Below are positions 32,596 through 43,000 of a stretch of 64,000 bases of DNA, one piece after another. Both the position numbers and the translations under genes were made by a program. Source of the DNA: Microglena sp. YARC (lineage: Eukaryota > Chlorophyta > Chlorophyceae > Chlamydomonadales > Chlamydomonadaceae); NCBI GenBank assembly GCA_022414725.1, contig CM039462.1, positions 61,319,311-61,383,310 of the forward strand, written 5' to 3'. Each line of letters starts with the position of its first letter. Position 1 is the stretch's first letter. The notes beneath the pieces were generated by a model. It was not told the DNA's origin. It did no database searches and saw nothing but the letters and a program-made list of their open reading frames with translations.

Positions 32596-33195
32596 GCAAA
32601 GGAGGCGCACTTAGGGTGTTCCATAATTGGCACCTACAGGAGGCGCCTACTTGTTTTATGGCACCAGTCCCGCCCTGCCTGTAGGAGTAGGGGTAGGGCC
32701 GGGTGGGGGACAGAGGGGGAAAATGTCCCCCTCCTGGTGAGGGTAGTCGACAGAAAAATGTTGTGCGCGATTTGAGAGATACCAACCCACGACCAAACGA
32801 ACCACTACCCCTGTTGACCACGGCAGACAAGCTCCCTGCCATGGTCGTTAGAGGCGGAATCAAGGAGACATAACTAGAGAACCACCCGAGGGCAGAAATC
32901 CGACAGTACTTCCCTACAAGGTTTGCTTAGGTCCAGGACGCCAAAATACTGAGGAATCGAACCTCACCCCCCCCTTCCTACTCTCGCAAGTAGGGTCGAT
33001 ACAGCAAGGGTACTGTAGATCACAAGGGATGTAGAACACACCACATTTGTAACTCAGCCTGCGTGTCCTGCGATCTCACGCCGCCCCCTAACCGCTAAGG
33101 TAAACCTCGGCAAGACAGGAAAAGAGCAATGAACCGTGGAACTGTGATCTGGGCGATTTTCACGCCCAAACCAGGCTGGGCGATTTGCACGCCCA
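32596..33195. other. Unique sequence, no gene recognised
   Basis: Mixed-composition DNA with no convincing exon. TTAGCGGTTAGG (minus, near 33095) and GGTTCGATTCC (minus, near 32955) resemble pol III box A and B but are ~130 nt apart. Confidence 0.4.
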
Positions 33196-33209
33196 GACGC
33201 TCGTGTGGA

Positions 33210-33214
33210 AAGAG

Positions 33215-33256
<42 letters not shown>

Positions 33257-33830
33257 CAGAAAGTTACAAATATAAGGAGATGAGACTGCAGACAAGGGAA
33301 TTCGGGAGAAGGGCGTAGGAGGGGGAGATGAGGAGGGGGTACGAAGGGGAGGAGGGGGGTATGAAGGAGGGGAAGGGGGGAACGAGTGGGGTTGGGAGGG
33401 GTTGAAGGGGGGATAAGAAAGGAGGGGGAAAGAGGGGAAAGAGGGGAACAAGGTGGGGGGGGCGAGGGGGGGGAGGTATGAGAAGGAGAAGAGGGGTTAC
33501 AGGGGAAGGAGGGGCGTTGACGGTGAGGGAGGTTGTGAATGGATCCGAGGAGAAGAAATAGTGACCCACTAAGGCGATGGGAAGAGGGAAGGAAAGGAAA
33601 AGGAGGGAAATGGGAGGAAGAGGGTGGGAGATAGGAAGGGGGAAGGGATTGAAGAAGGGGAGGGGAGGAGGGGATGCAAGAGGAGGAAGGGGGGAGAAGG
33701 GTGAGCAGAGGGGAGAAGTTGGGATTGAAGCGGAGGAGGGGGGATGGTGGGGATGGGTGCAAAAGGAAGGGGGGTGGAACGGGGGATTTGGAGAGAGAAG
33801 GAGGGGAGTGTGCGTGTAGCTGTGGGCGTG
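33210..33830. repeat. Poly-G run and purine-rich tract
   Basis: About 38 G at 33217-33254, then 570 bp of GGGAGGGG/GAAGGAG. The long P/S/F/L-rich minus frames (up to 210 aa) overlap in several frames and are not credible genes. Confidence 0.75.
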
Positions 33831-33892
33831 GAAGGTGGCCAGAGAAACCATGTAGAAATTATATGTAAAAACCAACAAGGTTAGAGTCATCC

Positions 33893-34557
33893 TCAATCTT
33901 CTACGTCCTCGATGTCAAGTCCGAGAGCTGCCATTTTCTCAAAGAATTGCATAACAGTCTCCTCATCTGCAGAAAAAGAGGGGGATGAAGGTAGGCGCCG
34001 GTTGGAAGATGGGGCATCAGAGGAGAGAGAGAGGCGTGCTGGATTGGTTGGCCGAGGAGGAGGTCTGGTAGTGGACCTGGAAGGGGAGGGTGTAGGGAGT
34101 TGAGGTCACGGCGGCGCCAGCAGCAGATGGGTGCGCCACGAGGGGGGTCTGTGGGAGAATGGGCCGGTAGTCAAGAGGGTATGATGTGGCATGGGGGTTT
34201 TGGAAGAAGGGGCATAAGGGAGAGGTGGAGGGTAGGAAAGGGGGGAGAGGACAGATCTGGCCGTAGCTGGGACCACTGTGACTTTCACTTTGTGCGACGT
34301 GGCCCGAGATGGTTCCAGTCTCGTTGGGGAGGGGGAAAGGGTCCACAGAAGGGGTGGTTGGGAAGACGATGGCCCAAATAGTGGAGGTGTTCTTCACTGC
34401 TGGGGCGGGAGAGAGAACTCCATGTAAGAGGAAGGGAGCATAATACTCAGCCAAGATGGTAAAAGAGGAGGGGGGATAACCTGAAGCAGAGAGGAAAGCA
34501 GATGCCACACCAATGCGGTGGTATTCCAGTCGCAAACCTCGGAGTTTGAGGGTAATA
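33893..34557 (-). CDS. Unrecognised minus-strand gene, partial (at least two exon candidates)
   Basis: Terminal exon candidate 33966-33893: after TTTCTGCAG it reads EETVMQFFEKMAALGLDIED VED and stops, an acidic, well-formed C-terminus. Upstream, 34557 down to about 34077 follows an acceptor ATCACAG and reads ITLKLRGLRLEYHRIGVASA ... then a P/S/T-rich stretch to TLPFQ before GTCCAC. A simple join of these two does not preserve phase, so the exon ends are uncertain and an intervening exon may exist. No 5' exon was identified. The family is not recognised. Confidence 0.35.
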
Positions 34558-34559
34558 CT

Positions 34560-34700
34560 GTGATGATTTCAGTGAGTGATGTACTTCTACGACAAATACT
34601 GTGAGTGATGTACTACTACTGCAAATATTATGATTGATGTACTGCTACTGCAAATACAGCTCAGCACTGTTGCCTCAGGACATTCCTGTGAAGCATTGTT
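34560..34700. repeat. GTGATGTACT short repeat
   Basis: Three ~35-bp units of GTGATGTACT.CTACTGCAAATA. Confidence 0.7.
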
Positions 34701-34709
34701 AAATGCAGC

Positions 34710-34935
34710 ATAGCGCTTCTGTTCAGCTACCAGCAGTAGCTTCTAGGCAGTAACCCTGGCTGGCTACCCAGCAAAACTTATAGCAATGTAGTGCAGCTGG
34801 AAGCTGGCAGAATTGTCTTTCCAGCAATGCTGAAATGTTGGGGCTTCGCCCAGTGACTGGCTCAGAGAGCTGCCTAGAAGCCTGTCCGAAAAGAAAAGCG
34901 GCTCTGGCCGAAAAGAAAAGCTATGCAGTGCGGCG
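34710..34935. repeat. Dispersed repeat family B copy
   Basis: CAGCTACCAGCAGTAGCTTC, GGCTGGCTACCCAGC, CAGCAATGCTGAAATGTTGG and GAGCTGCCTAGAAGCC match the family at 8870, 13070 and 57710. Confidence 0.6.
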
Positions 34936-35041
34936 AAACGCAGTACTCTGCACCGCACTGTTATACATATCAGGTTCTGATACTTTCTTCTCGAATTCAG
35001 GAAGACTCCTTGAACTTGAACTTGGTTAAATAGCTATATAA

Positions 35042-35308
35042 ATTCATTTAGGCTTGGACAGTACTTTCAAAGACCACATGGTGCTCATCTTGAACGGTCC
35101 CAGAATCACAGAGGTAACACACTCGATCCTTCCATGGAACAATCGGACGTTTCCATCTATCAGTGTCCAACTTCAGGTAGTGACAGGAAGTTCTAAATCT
35201 ATATATGTTATGCACCACCTTGTGAGGTAGGTCTCGGATGAGATAATTAGGCATCTCAGGTTTCCCACAATCATCCCATGAAGCACAGGACATACAAGTA
35301 TGGTACAC
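35042..35308 (-). mobile_element. LINE (non-LTR retrotransposon) ORF2 C-terminal remnant
   Basis: Reads RFRTSCHYLKLDTDRWKRP then RVCYLCDSGTVQDEHHVVFE. The C-x2-C...H-x3/4 pattern in the order (R/K)xCxxC.SG.v.DE.H..FE is typical of the zinc-knuckle-like tail of non-LTR retrotransposon reverse-transcriptase proteins. Expected downstream Cys is Ser (FES). No reverse transcriptase domain is seen nearby, so this is a fragment. Confidence 0.55.
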
Positions 35309-36320
35309 AGCACCCTCTGCACAGCACAGTGACTATAGATAGCTCCGGCTTACGCTATGGTGTCCTTAACTTCACGTCCTGTGAGTGAATGTATTACACG
35401 GATGTAAAAATTTCAATTTCAATTATGGTACACAGCATTCTTCCTTCCTTTTGATCCCGAGCTGTCATCTCTAGGGCGCATATCTGATGAAATGGTGCTA
35501 TACTAAAATCATAGATGATAGGAGAATATAATTTTCTCCGCTTTGTTACAGTTAACTGGTTTAAGTTTCAGAAATCCCACTCCTCCACTGACCGGACACG
35601 CATCAGTCGTACACGTCTCTTGAACTTGACCCTGAACTTGGTCACTTGGCTCTTCAGGCTGCTCGCAGTCTTCGGCAGTAAGACACTTGAACTTGGGCTT
35701 GGTTACGTGGCTCCTGCCTTTAAGGCTGCTCGCCGTCTTCGGCGGTAACATTCGGATAATACAAGGAAAAATGTATTAAAATCAGAGTCTCTCACATAAC
35801 CTCTGAGCATGGACCTTCTACAAGCTTACACTTGGTTACATAACTCCAGTGACTAAAAATTGATGGTCCCGCAACCCTTGTTATCTCAGTGATTCGAAAC
35901 TGTCTTGATGTCTCTTGCTTTCATAATTCAGACAAATAGATCGCAGGTAGTCCACATCTCAGGGACTCAAGCATGAATGGCTTAACTAAAAATTACGGGG
36001 AAATCACGAGAAAATCAAGAGAAAATCACAAGCAAACACGAACAAATCACGATCAAAGCACGAGCAACTCAAGAGCAACTCAAGGGCAAATCACGAGCAA
36101 ACTCTAGAGCATCCATTTCCCAAGTGCTCAACGCTTCAACCAACACAATTTGAATATGCCATATTTACCATACCGGTATTTTATTGATCAGACATGGTAG
36201 ATATATTAACTTTGCACACCATTTGTAATGATATGTTACCACAGGGTCACCTTTTAGGGCATTGTTCGTAGTTTCTGGTTAAGGGCTTCCCTCAGTCAAT
36301 GGCATACGTTCAAGTGGCAG
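35309..36320. other. Non-coding stretch with short repeats
   Basis: 35610-35750 contains a ~70-bp direct repeat (TTGAACTTGG.CTTGGT.AC.TGGCTC and GGCTGCTCGC.GTCTTCGGC.GTAA). 35985-36110 is a GAAATCACGAGCAAA-type minisatellite. No gene was recognised. Confidence 0.5.
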
Positions 36321-36329
36321 TATGTGTAG

Positions 36330-36365
36330 TGCCGCCTATGGGCGGTACTAGCGCCAGGCAGCTAG
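36330..36365. repeat. Isolated palindromic module
   Basis: GTGCCGCCTATGGGCGGTAC plus flanking TAG/CTAGC-like ends, matching the main module of the island at 18691-19690. Confidence 0.6.
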
Positions 36366-36524
36366 GAGCTACCTAATACTTGGCAAGTCTTAGTCAGCTC
36401 TTCTTTTAGCTTTAGTTTGTCTGCTTATACGCCTACCTATCTAGATAGATAGGCAGGCATTAGTGTTAACAACTGTAAAATTAGAGGGTGCGTCTGGTAG
36501 CACTAAAACTACCAGCATTTAGAC

Positions 36525-36903
36525 AGGTAGTAGGTCCTCTGCTCAAGTGGCAGCAGTGTTCGGCTCAGCTGTAAGCCCCTGGAGCCCCATAGAACATGGT
36601 TATTGTCGCAAAAAAGAGGCTGGGAGAAGGGAGAAGGGAGAAGGTCCTCTGATCAAGTTGCAGCGGCGCTCATCTCAGCTGTAAGCCCCTGGAGCCCCAT
36701 AGAACATGGTTATTGTGGCATACAGGAGGCCAGGAGAAGGGAGAAGGTCCTCTGCTCAAATGGCAGCAGTGTTCAGCTCAGCCGTAACCTCCTTGAGGTG
36801 GCTAGATACCAGGAGAAGATGCTTAACGACATTACCATTCCACTTTGGTACCAAGGATACTGGGAGAAGGGAGACGGGAGGGAGAAGGGAGAAGGTCCTC
36901 TGC
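36525..36903 (-). repeat. Tandem copies of the MLH3 terminal exon 3' part
   Basis: On the minus strand GGCTCCAGGGGCT.ACAGCTGAG ... GCCGC.ACTTGA.CAGAGGACC occurs near 36540-36590, 36655-36710 and 36755-36790, repeating the end of exon 37066-36904 beyond its stop codon. GGGAGAAGGGAGAAGG spacers separate them. Confidence 0.75.
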
Positions 36904-39900
36904 TCAAGCGGCAGTAGTAGACAGCTCAGCTGTTAGCCCCTGGAGCCGTACATGCTTCTCTATCAGGTAGCCTCTGCTTGCTTTTAGGGTTGTCAGAGAA
37001 GCCAGTGGGGCGCACGTTGGTCTGCCATGGGCACAGCTGGACCACATCTGGGTGGCAGCTAGCTGCCTGTTGTAGTCGATGGGAGTTAATGTGAGTATGT
37101 TAAGTAGCCATAGTGGGGCACAAGCAATATTGTCATGAACTCACGGTATACACTTTTAAATTTAAATTATCTTATTACTGGTAGCGCTTGACCTCCTTCG
37201 CAATCTTGAAAATTGAAGGGGACCACTTTATTTATGGTTTCTTGAAATCCCCCTTACTGATCCTGATTGTTTGAGTTTGGGCAAGTCCCTGTAGAAAAAT
37301 GCTACTCCTGGAATGAAAAATAAGTAGACATCCATACTTGACAATACATACAGGCAAAATAGCAAATAGGTTGGCCTCTTCAATTCACAGTTGAGTATAA
37401 TTGTTGTTATAAAATGGCAGGCCCCCTTCAAAAATGTGTGTTATGATATGAGCCAAACTGGCCACCCCTGGACTGTAACATACATGCATTATGAATTTGT
37501 GATATACCACGAGAGGGTAAAAACTAAAAAGACAGCACCTACTTGATAAGAGTTTTACAGCCGAGAGCAGACAGCTGGTCCCCAAACTTGATGGCACTCC
37601 GGCAAGCTTTGGACTTGAGGACGCGAAGCACGCCTGCGGGAAGGACCCCAGAGTTTGCGTGATCCAGCTGGTCTAGATAAACCTGCGACATCGTCAGTGC
37701 GGATGATGGTTTGGGATTTGTTGTGTTTTGTGCTTTATATTTTCTGATTAATGTTTTGTGTTTTGTGATTTTTGATTTGTGCTTTGTGTTTTATGCTTTG
37801 TTTTTTGTATTTTGTGCTTTGTGCATTGTGTCGTGTTATGTGTTTTGTGTTTTGTGTTTAGCGTCAAGTGTTTTGTTGCACGCGGTGTTTTGGATTGGTC
37901 TCAGGATTGGGTTTTAGACAGACTAAGCATCAAAGAGTACACAACTATTTGTTGCACACACCCTCAAGTCCACTGAAGAGAGGGCGACTCCTAGGACACA
38001 CAGCACATGGGTCAAGCTTATATTATACCCTCCTAGACGAGCGTCATAGGATCGGTTAACATCCACAGGGCCACTGCTTGATGCAGGAGGGGATTCGGGT
38101 TGAGACAGTCTAAGCATTACTTGTACCCACCCTCAAGTCAACTGATGAGAGGGCGACCCCTAGGACACACGGCACATGGGTCAAGCTTATCCTAGAGCCC
38201 CCTAGAAGAGTAGCAAGAGATAGGCTGACCTCCAGAGCGGCACTGTTTGATGCAGGGGGTGATCCTTTGCAAGTTGTTGTTGTGCTTGCCTCAGCAAGCC
38301 AGCCCCACGCTCTGATATGGCTCTGGTTTTTGATCCACTTGGCGGCCTCTGCAGGGCATAGTTGGACCTGCGGCAAAGGCATTGCAATCAGGGCCATGTA
38401 AGCATGTGTATTCGTGTGTGTTTTTACAGTCTAGGCGTTTCAGGCGTAGATAAATAGGCTAAATAGACTTGCCCAACTTCAATATTGGGAAATTCTGCAC
38501 GATATTCAAAACAAGCACTGGTGAATTGAACCCCAACAAATCATAGACAACGGGGGCCCGGATTTTGTGCTGTGCAGATGATTTAACTTTAATATATTTA
38601 TATCTATGCATGTTGAAGTCCAGGGGTAGCTGAATAGTCTACCCCTGAGTTTGACAAACAGCCAAGAGCAATCTTAGACATCAAAGCTGGAAAGCAGATC
38701 ATTATACAAATCGATTGAATCTGGACTTGTAGATGAATACGTACAAGACATTCATAGCACAAATTGAGGGCAAATCAATCTCATAGCACAAATCAATCTC
38801 ACACATCAATGGCAAACCACACATCAATGTCATAGCACAAATCAAGGGCAGCAGCAGCAGCAGCAGCACCATGGGTAGCTCTCCCATTAGAGGTACGCAA
38901 GTGAGAGACATCGGTGGGAAGCACGAAAATACAAGGATATGAACGCATGAGGTAAGCATACGGTACGGATGAGGCAAGCATAGGTAAGCATGAGTTGTTG
39001 GTCTGCATGGGAATACACACCTAGGTACGCATGAGATAAGCATGTGGTGTAGGTAAGAAGCATGAAATACAATGATACATATGCATGAGGTAAGTATAGG
39101 TAAGCATGAGTAGTTGTTCTGTACGGGTATACCCACCTAGGTACGCATGAGATAAGCATGTGGTGTAGGTAAGAAGCATGAAATGAAATGATACATATGC
39201 ATGAGGTAAGTATAGGTAAGCATGCGTTGATGGTCTGCATGGGAATACACACCCAGATACGCATGAGGTATCCCTATGTGAGCGTGAGATGTTGGTCAGA
39301 AGCATGAGGATACAGCATGAGCTCACCTGCTGAGTAGATGGCAGCATGAGAGGGTGAAGCAGGCAGTCGACTACTCTAGAACCAGCAGCTGGATATTGCG
39401 CCATAGTATTGGTATCGGCTTCATGAGAATCAGAGATGCAGTTTACTTTATCAGTTTCTGGATCAGATGCTGAGTCAGTCTTCACTGGGGTAGTGGATGC
39501 CGGAATGACAGGGGGGAACCTCGAGGATGTAGGAGGTGCAGGAGTGATGGCAACCCGCTTGGAAGCCAGGGAGGAGCTTGCTGGTTGGAGGGAGGTTGAT
39601 GCAAGATTGGTAGGGAGAACATTTGAGGATGCAGGAGGTGGGAGAAGGACAGCAAGCAGCTTGGGAGCCAGGGAGGAGCTTGCAGCTTGGAGGGAGGTGG
39701 TCTCTGCTTTGGGCATTTGACCCGTTATGCTACGGCCTGTGCTGCTGTGATCATGGTAGTTGATGTATCGCTCAAAGGATGCCAGAAGGGCATCTGTCAT
39801 GAGCTCCAGTCGGATGCGTTCATCAGCTGCGTGTTGGTCTACTGTGACCAGAAGGTCGCCACACGCCACCACCACAAACTTGTTGTCAACCTGAGGGAAT

Positions 39901-40016
39901 GCGATAAGATTAGAAACTAGGAGTGGGCGGCGGCCACCCAGCCGGTGGGCACTTGTGGCCGTTCCTACAGGGTGGAATTTAGACATAGTCAGATCAGGTC
40001 ATTTGGCTAGAGGTGA

Positions 40017-40065
<49 letters not shown>

Positions 40066-43000
40066 ATGTGTGTATGTATGTATGAGTATATGTTACAGTT
40101 TAGGTAGCCAATCCCAAGGTAGCCAATCCTAAGGTAGCCAATTATAGCCAGGTTAAAGGGACTTGCCCAATCTCCAACAATCAAGACCAAATCTAGATTA
40201 CTAGGAGGGCTAATTGAAAGAAAACCTTGATAAAATGTATCACCATTGGCATAGGCATGGCCAGAACTACTGGAACGAGGCTTTCCTGCAACAGAAGAAG
40301 CCACTGCAGCTAGAACGTACATTCGTTGTGAATAGCATCTTGCAATCTGTCATTCCTAGAATTCAACCCATCCTCTTTGCTTGTGGGATGTTGTGATGCA
40401 TACATTGATGATATCATGTGTGTATTGCACACCTGGGTTGCCCAATGAACGTGCTCGAATGAAACAGATAATTAAGGAATATGTAGTCATAGGAAGTTAT
40501 CTCAAAATTTGTCCATTCTACGGAGATCGGAAGGATCATTGCACTTCCTTGTCTCAGCCGAACCAACAGCTTGCTAAAATTACCTGTCCAATGATCCTAC
40601 CAGTCTGCAGCATCTCCTTCGACAAGCCTGTTCCTGAAGGTATTAGGTTTGGTAGCTGAGATGACAGCTTCAGTTGGGGGGCATAGCCAAGGGCTCTTCC
40701 TCCAGCTCCCCTCAAGTTCCTTTGCACTGCTGCAAGAAATCCACCTCCAGAGGATCTTCCAATGGCAGCAGCCAGGACCTCAATGGTAGGAATCTCGTCC
40801 TGGCGGTGCCCCTTGAATGTTTGATGCCATGTGTCTGGCACATCACATGACAGGGGTGGCGGCTGGGGTTTTTCAGACCTGCCGTTCGTCACGCAGCGTG
40901 TTCGGATTAGAGACGGGGGGATGACAGAGCTACCATGGCGCTGTTGCTGCTGAGAGATTGTACTTCTGACAGCTGCTGGGTCTGTGCTGTGAATGGATTT
41001 CTTGGTCTGCTTTAATATGGAATCGACTAGACGAGACAGGTTCGGTCCCTTTCTCAGGTGTTGATCACCAGGAAGTGTCAGAGCATCAGGATGTGGCTTG
41101 GATAAGACGGCAGCGGCGGGGAGTGGCTTGGATGGAGATGCAGTGGCTGCATCGCAAGGGGCAGAACAGGGCAGCCTGCCTATTTTTGAATGAGCTGCAT
41201 CTTGCTTAGAAGGATCATCAGAGGCTGATTTGCAGGCAGATGAGAGCAGCTTGGTAGGCAGGGCAGAAGTAGCTATATCAGGAGTAGTTGCGGGCAGTTT
41301 TGATGGGTCAACATTCCCGGGTGCGGTGCGAGCTGCTAGTTGCTCGGATGGTTCAGCATTGGCTGTACCAGCGGTGGCTGAGGGCAGATTGGATGGGCAA
41401 ACATTTCCAGGTGTCGACTGAACTGCTACTTGCATGTGTGGAGCAGCAATAGAGGGTTCACAGCTGGCAGTAGGGGAAAATCTGGTCGGGGCAGTATTCC
41501 TTCGTTCATAATGAGGCGTTAAATCTGGTAGTTGCCTTGGTAGGGTGTCAGTGGCAAAGGCAGTGCCAGGGGTGGTAGAGAGAAACTTGTATTGCGTAGC
41601 AGCACCTGCTTTAGGAGTGATGGAGACTAGCATAGGGTCTGCATGGCATGAAAAGAGCCCGGCTAGTTCTGGAGAGGTGAAGAACAGAGGCTTGGGTGAC
41701 TGACTGGGGTAGGGCGGACTAGCGCGGACATGTGTGGCAGAGATCAGCTTGGTAGGTCTTGGTTTCATATTGGGCAGCTTGGAAGGGCTTGCTGCTGTAA
41801 TATCCAGCTTTGCAGATGCTGATGTTGCATTCAGTAGCTTTGGATGCCTTGGTGCTGGGTGATCCAGTGTTGCTGGTCCTGCAGATTCATTGAGCAGCTT
41901 GGGAGGGGGTGGTGATAGATGAGGCAGTTTCGCATGACTTGGTTTTGCGTTGGGCAGCTCGGTAGGACATGGTGTTGCAGTGAGTAGCTTTGCAGGCCTA
42001 GGTGTTGCATCTTGCATCTTGGCAATTCCTGGTGTTGCATCGAGCAGCTTACATGAGAGCACATTATGAGGTATAACCTTGTTGGGCATAGTTAGGTCTG
42101 AGTCTGTGTAACCAGGTGGTAGCTCGTGTGAGAGAGCAGCTCCTGACGGGTACAGCTCTGTGACGGGAGCCTGATCCACAGATCGGGATGCAGAGTAGAT
42201 TGATCGGACAGGTGTCTGAATTGGGGTTCCAGTGGCGTTCTGCTGCACCGTGGTCTGAGGCTTCTGCTCAGATGGAAGCAAAGATGGAGGACGCAGATAC
42301 TGCTGAGCAGAGGCTTTCTCCTGTGTAGTGGGGTGTGGCATCTGCTCTGATATACGTGCAGCATGATGGTGGGGCGTGGCAGCTGTCATATATGTAGCGT
42401 TGTGTGGCATCTCCTCTCTTGTAGTCACAGGGCATCCCATGTGTTGATGGGGAGCAGCAGCTGTCTGCCGTGCAGTGGGGTGTGGCCTCTGCCCTTGATC
42501 ACGTGCAGCTTGATGGTGGGTAGTGGCAGCTGTTCGACGTATAGCGTTGTGTGGCACCTCCTCTCTTGAAGTAGCAGGGCCTCCAATCTGTTGATGGGGA
42601 GCAGCAGCTGTCTGCTGTGCAGTGGGGTTTGGCCTCTGCTCCGTTGGAAGCAGGGATGGATGATGAATATGCTGCTGAGCAGAGGCGTTCATCTGTGCAG
42701 TGGGGTGGATCCCCTGCTGTTTATCACGTCCTGGGTACTGCTGTGGACCAGCAGCTGTTTGCCATACACTGGGGTGTGGCCTGTGCTCTGTTGTATGAAG
42801 AGCTAGCCGATGCACATGCTGCTTAGCAGAGGCTTTATCATGTGCAGTGGGGTGCAAGCCCTGCTCTGTATCACCTCCCGGGTATTGGGCAGGACCATCA
42901 GCTGACTGTCGTGCAGTAGGGTGTGGCCGATGCTCTCTTGGAAAGAGAGCTGGAGGATGCATATGCTGCTGAGCAGAGTCATTCTCATGTGCAGTGGGGT

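Noticed and set aside
32950..33110. Possible second tRNA-like or SINE element (box-like motifs on minus strand)
   Set aside because: The box A-like and B-like motifs are ~130 nt apart and no tRNA fold or repeated body was seen.
33160..33896. Minus-strand P/S/L/F-rich open frames near 200 codons
   Set aside because: They come from a purine-rich strand with poly-G; three overlapping frames are equally open and none has a recognisable domain or splice structure.
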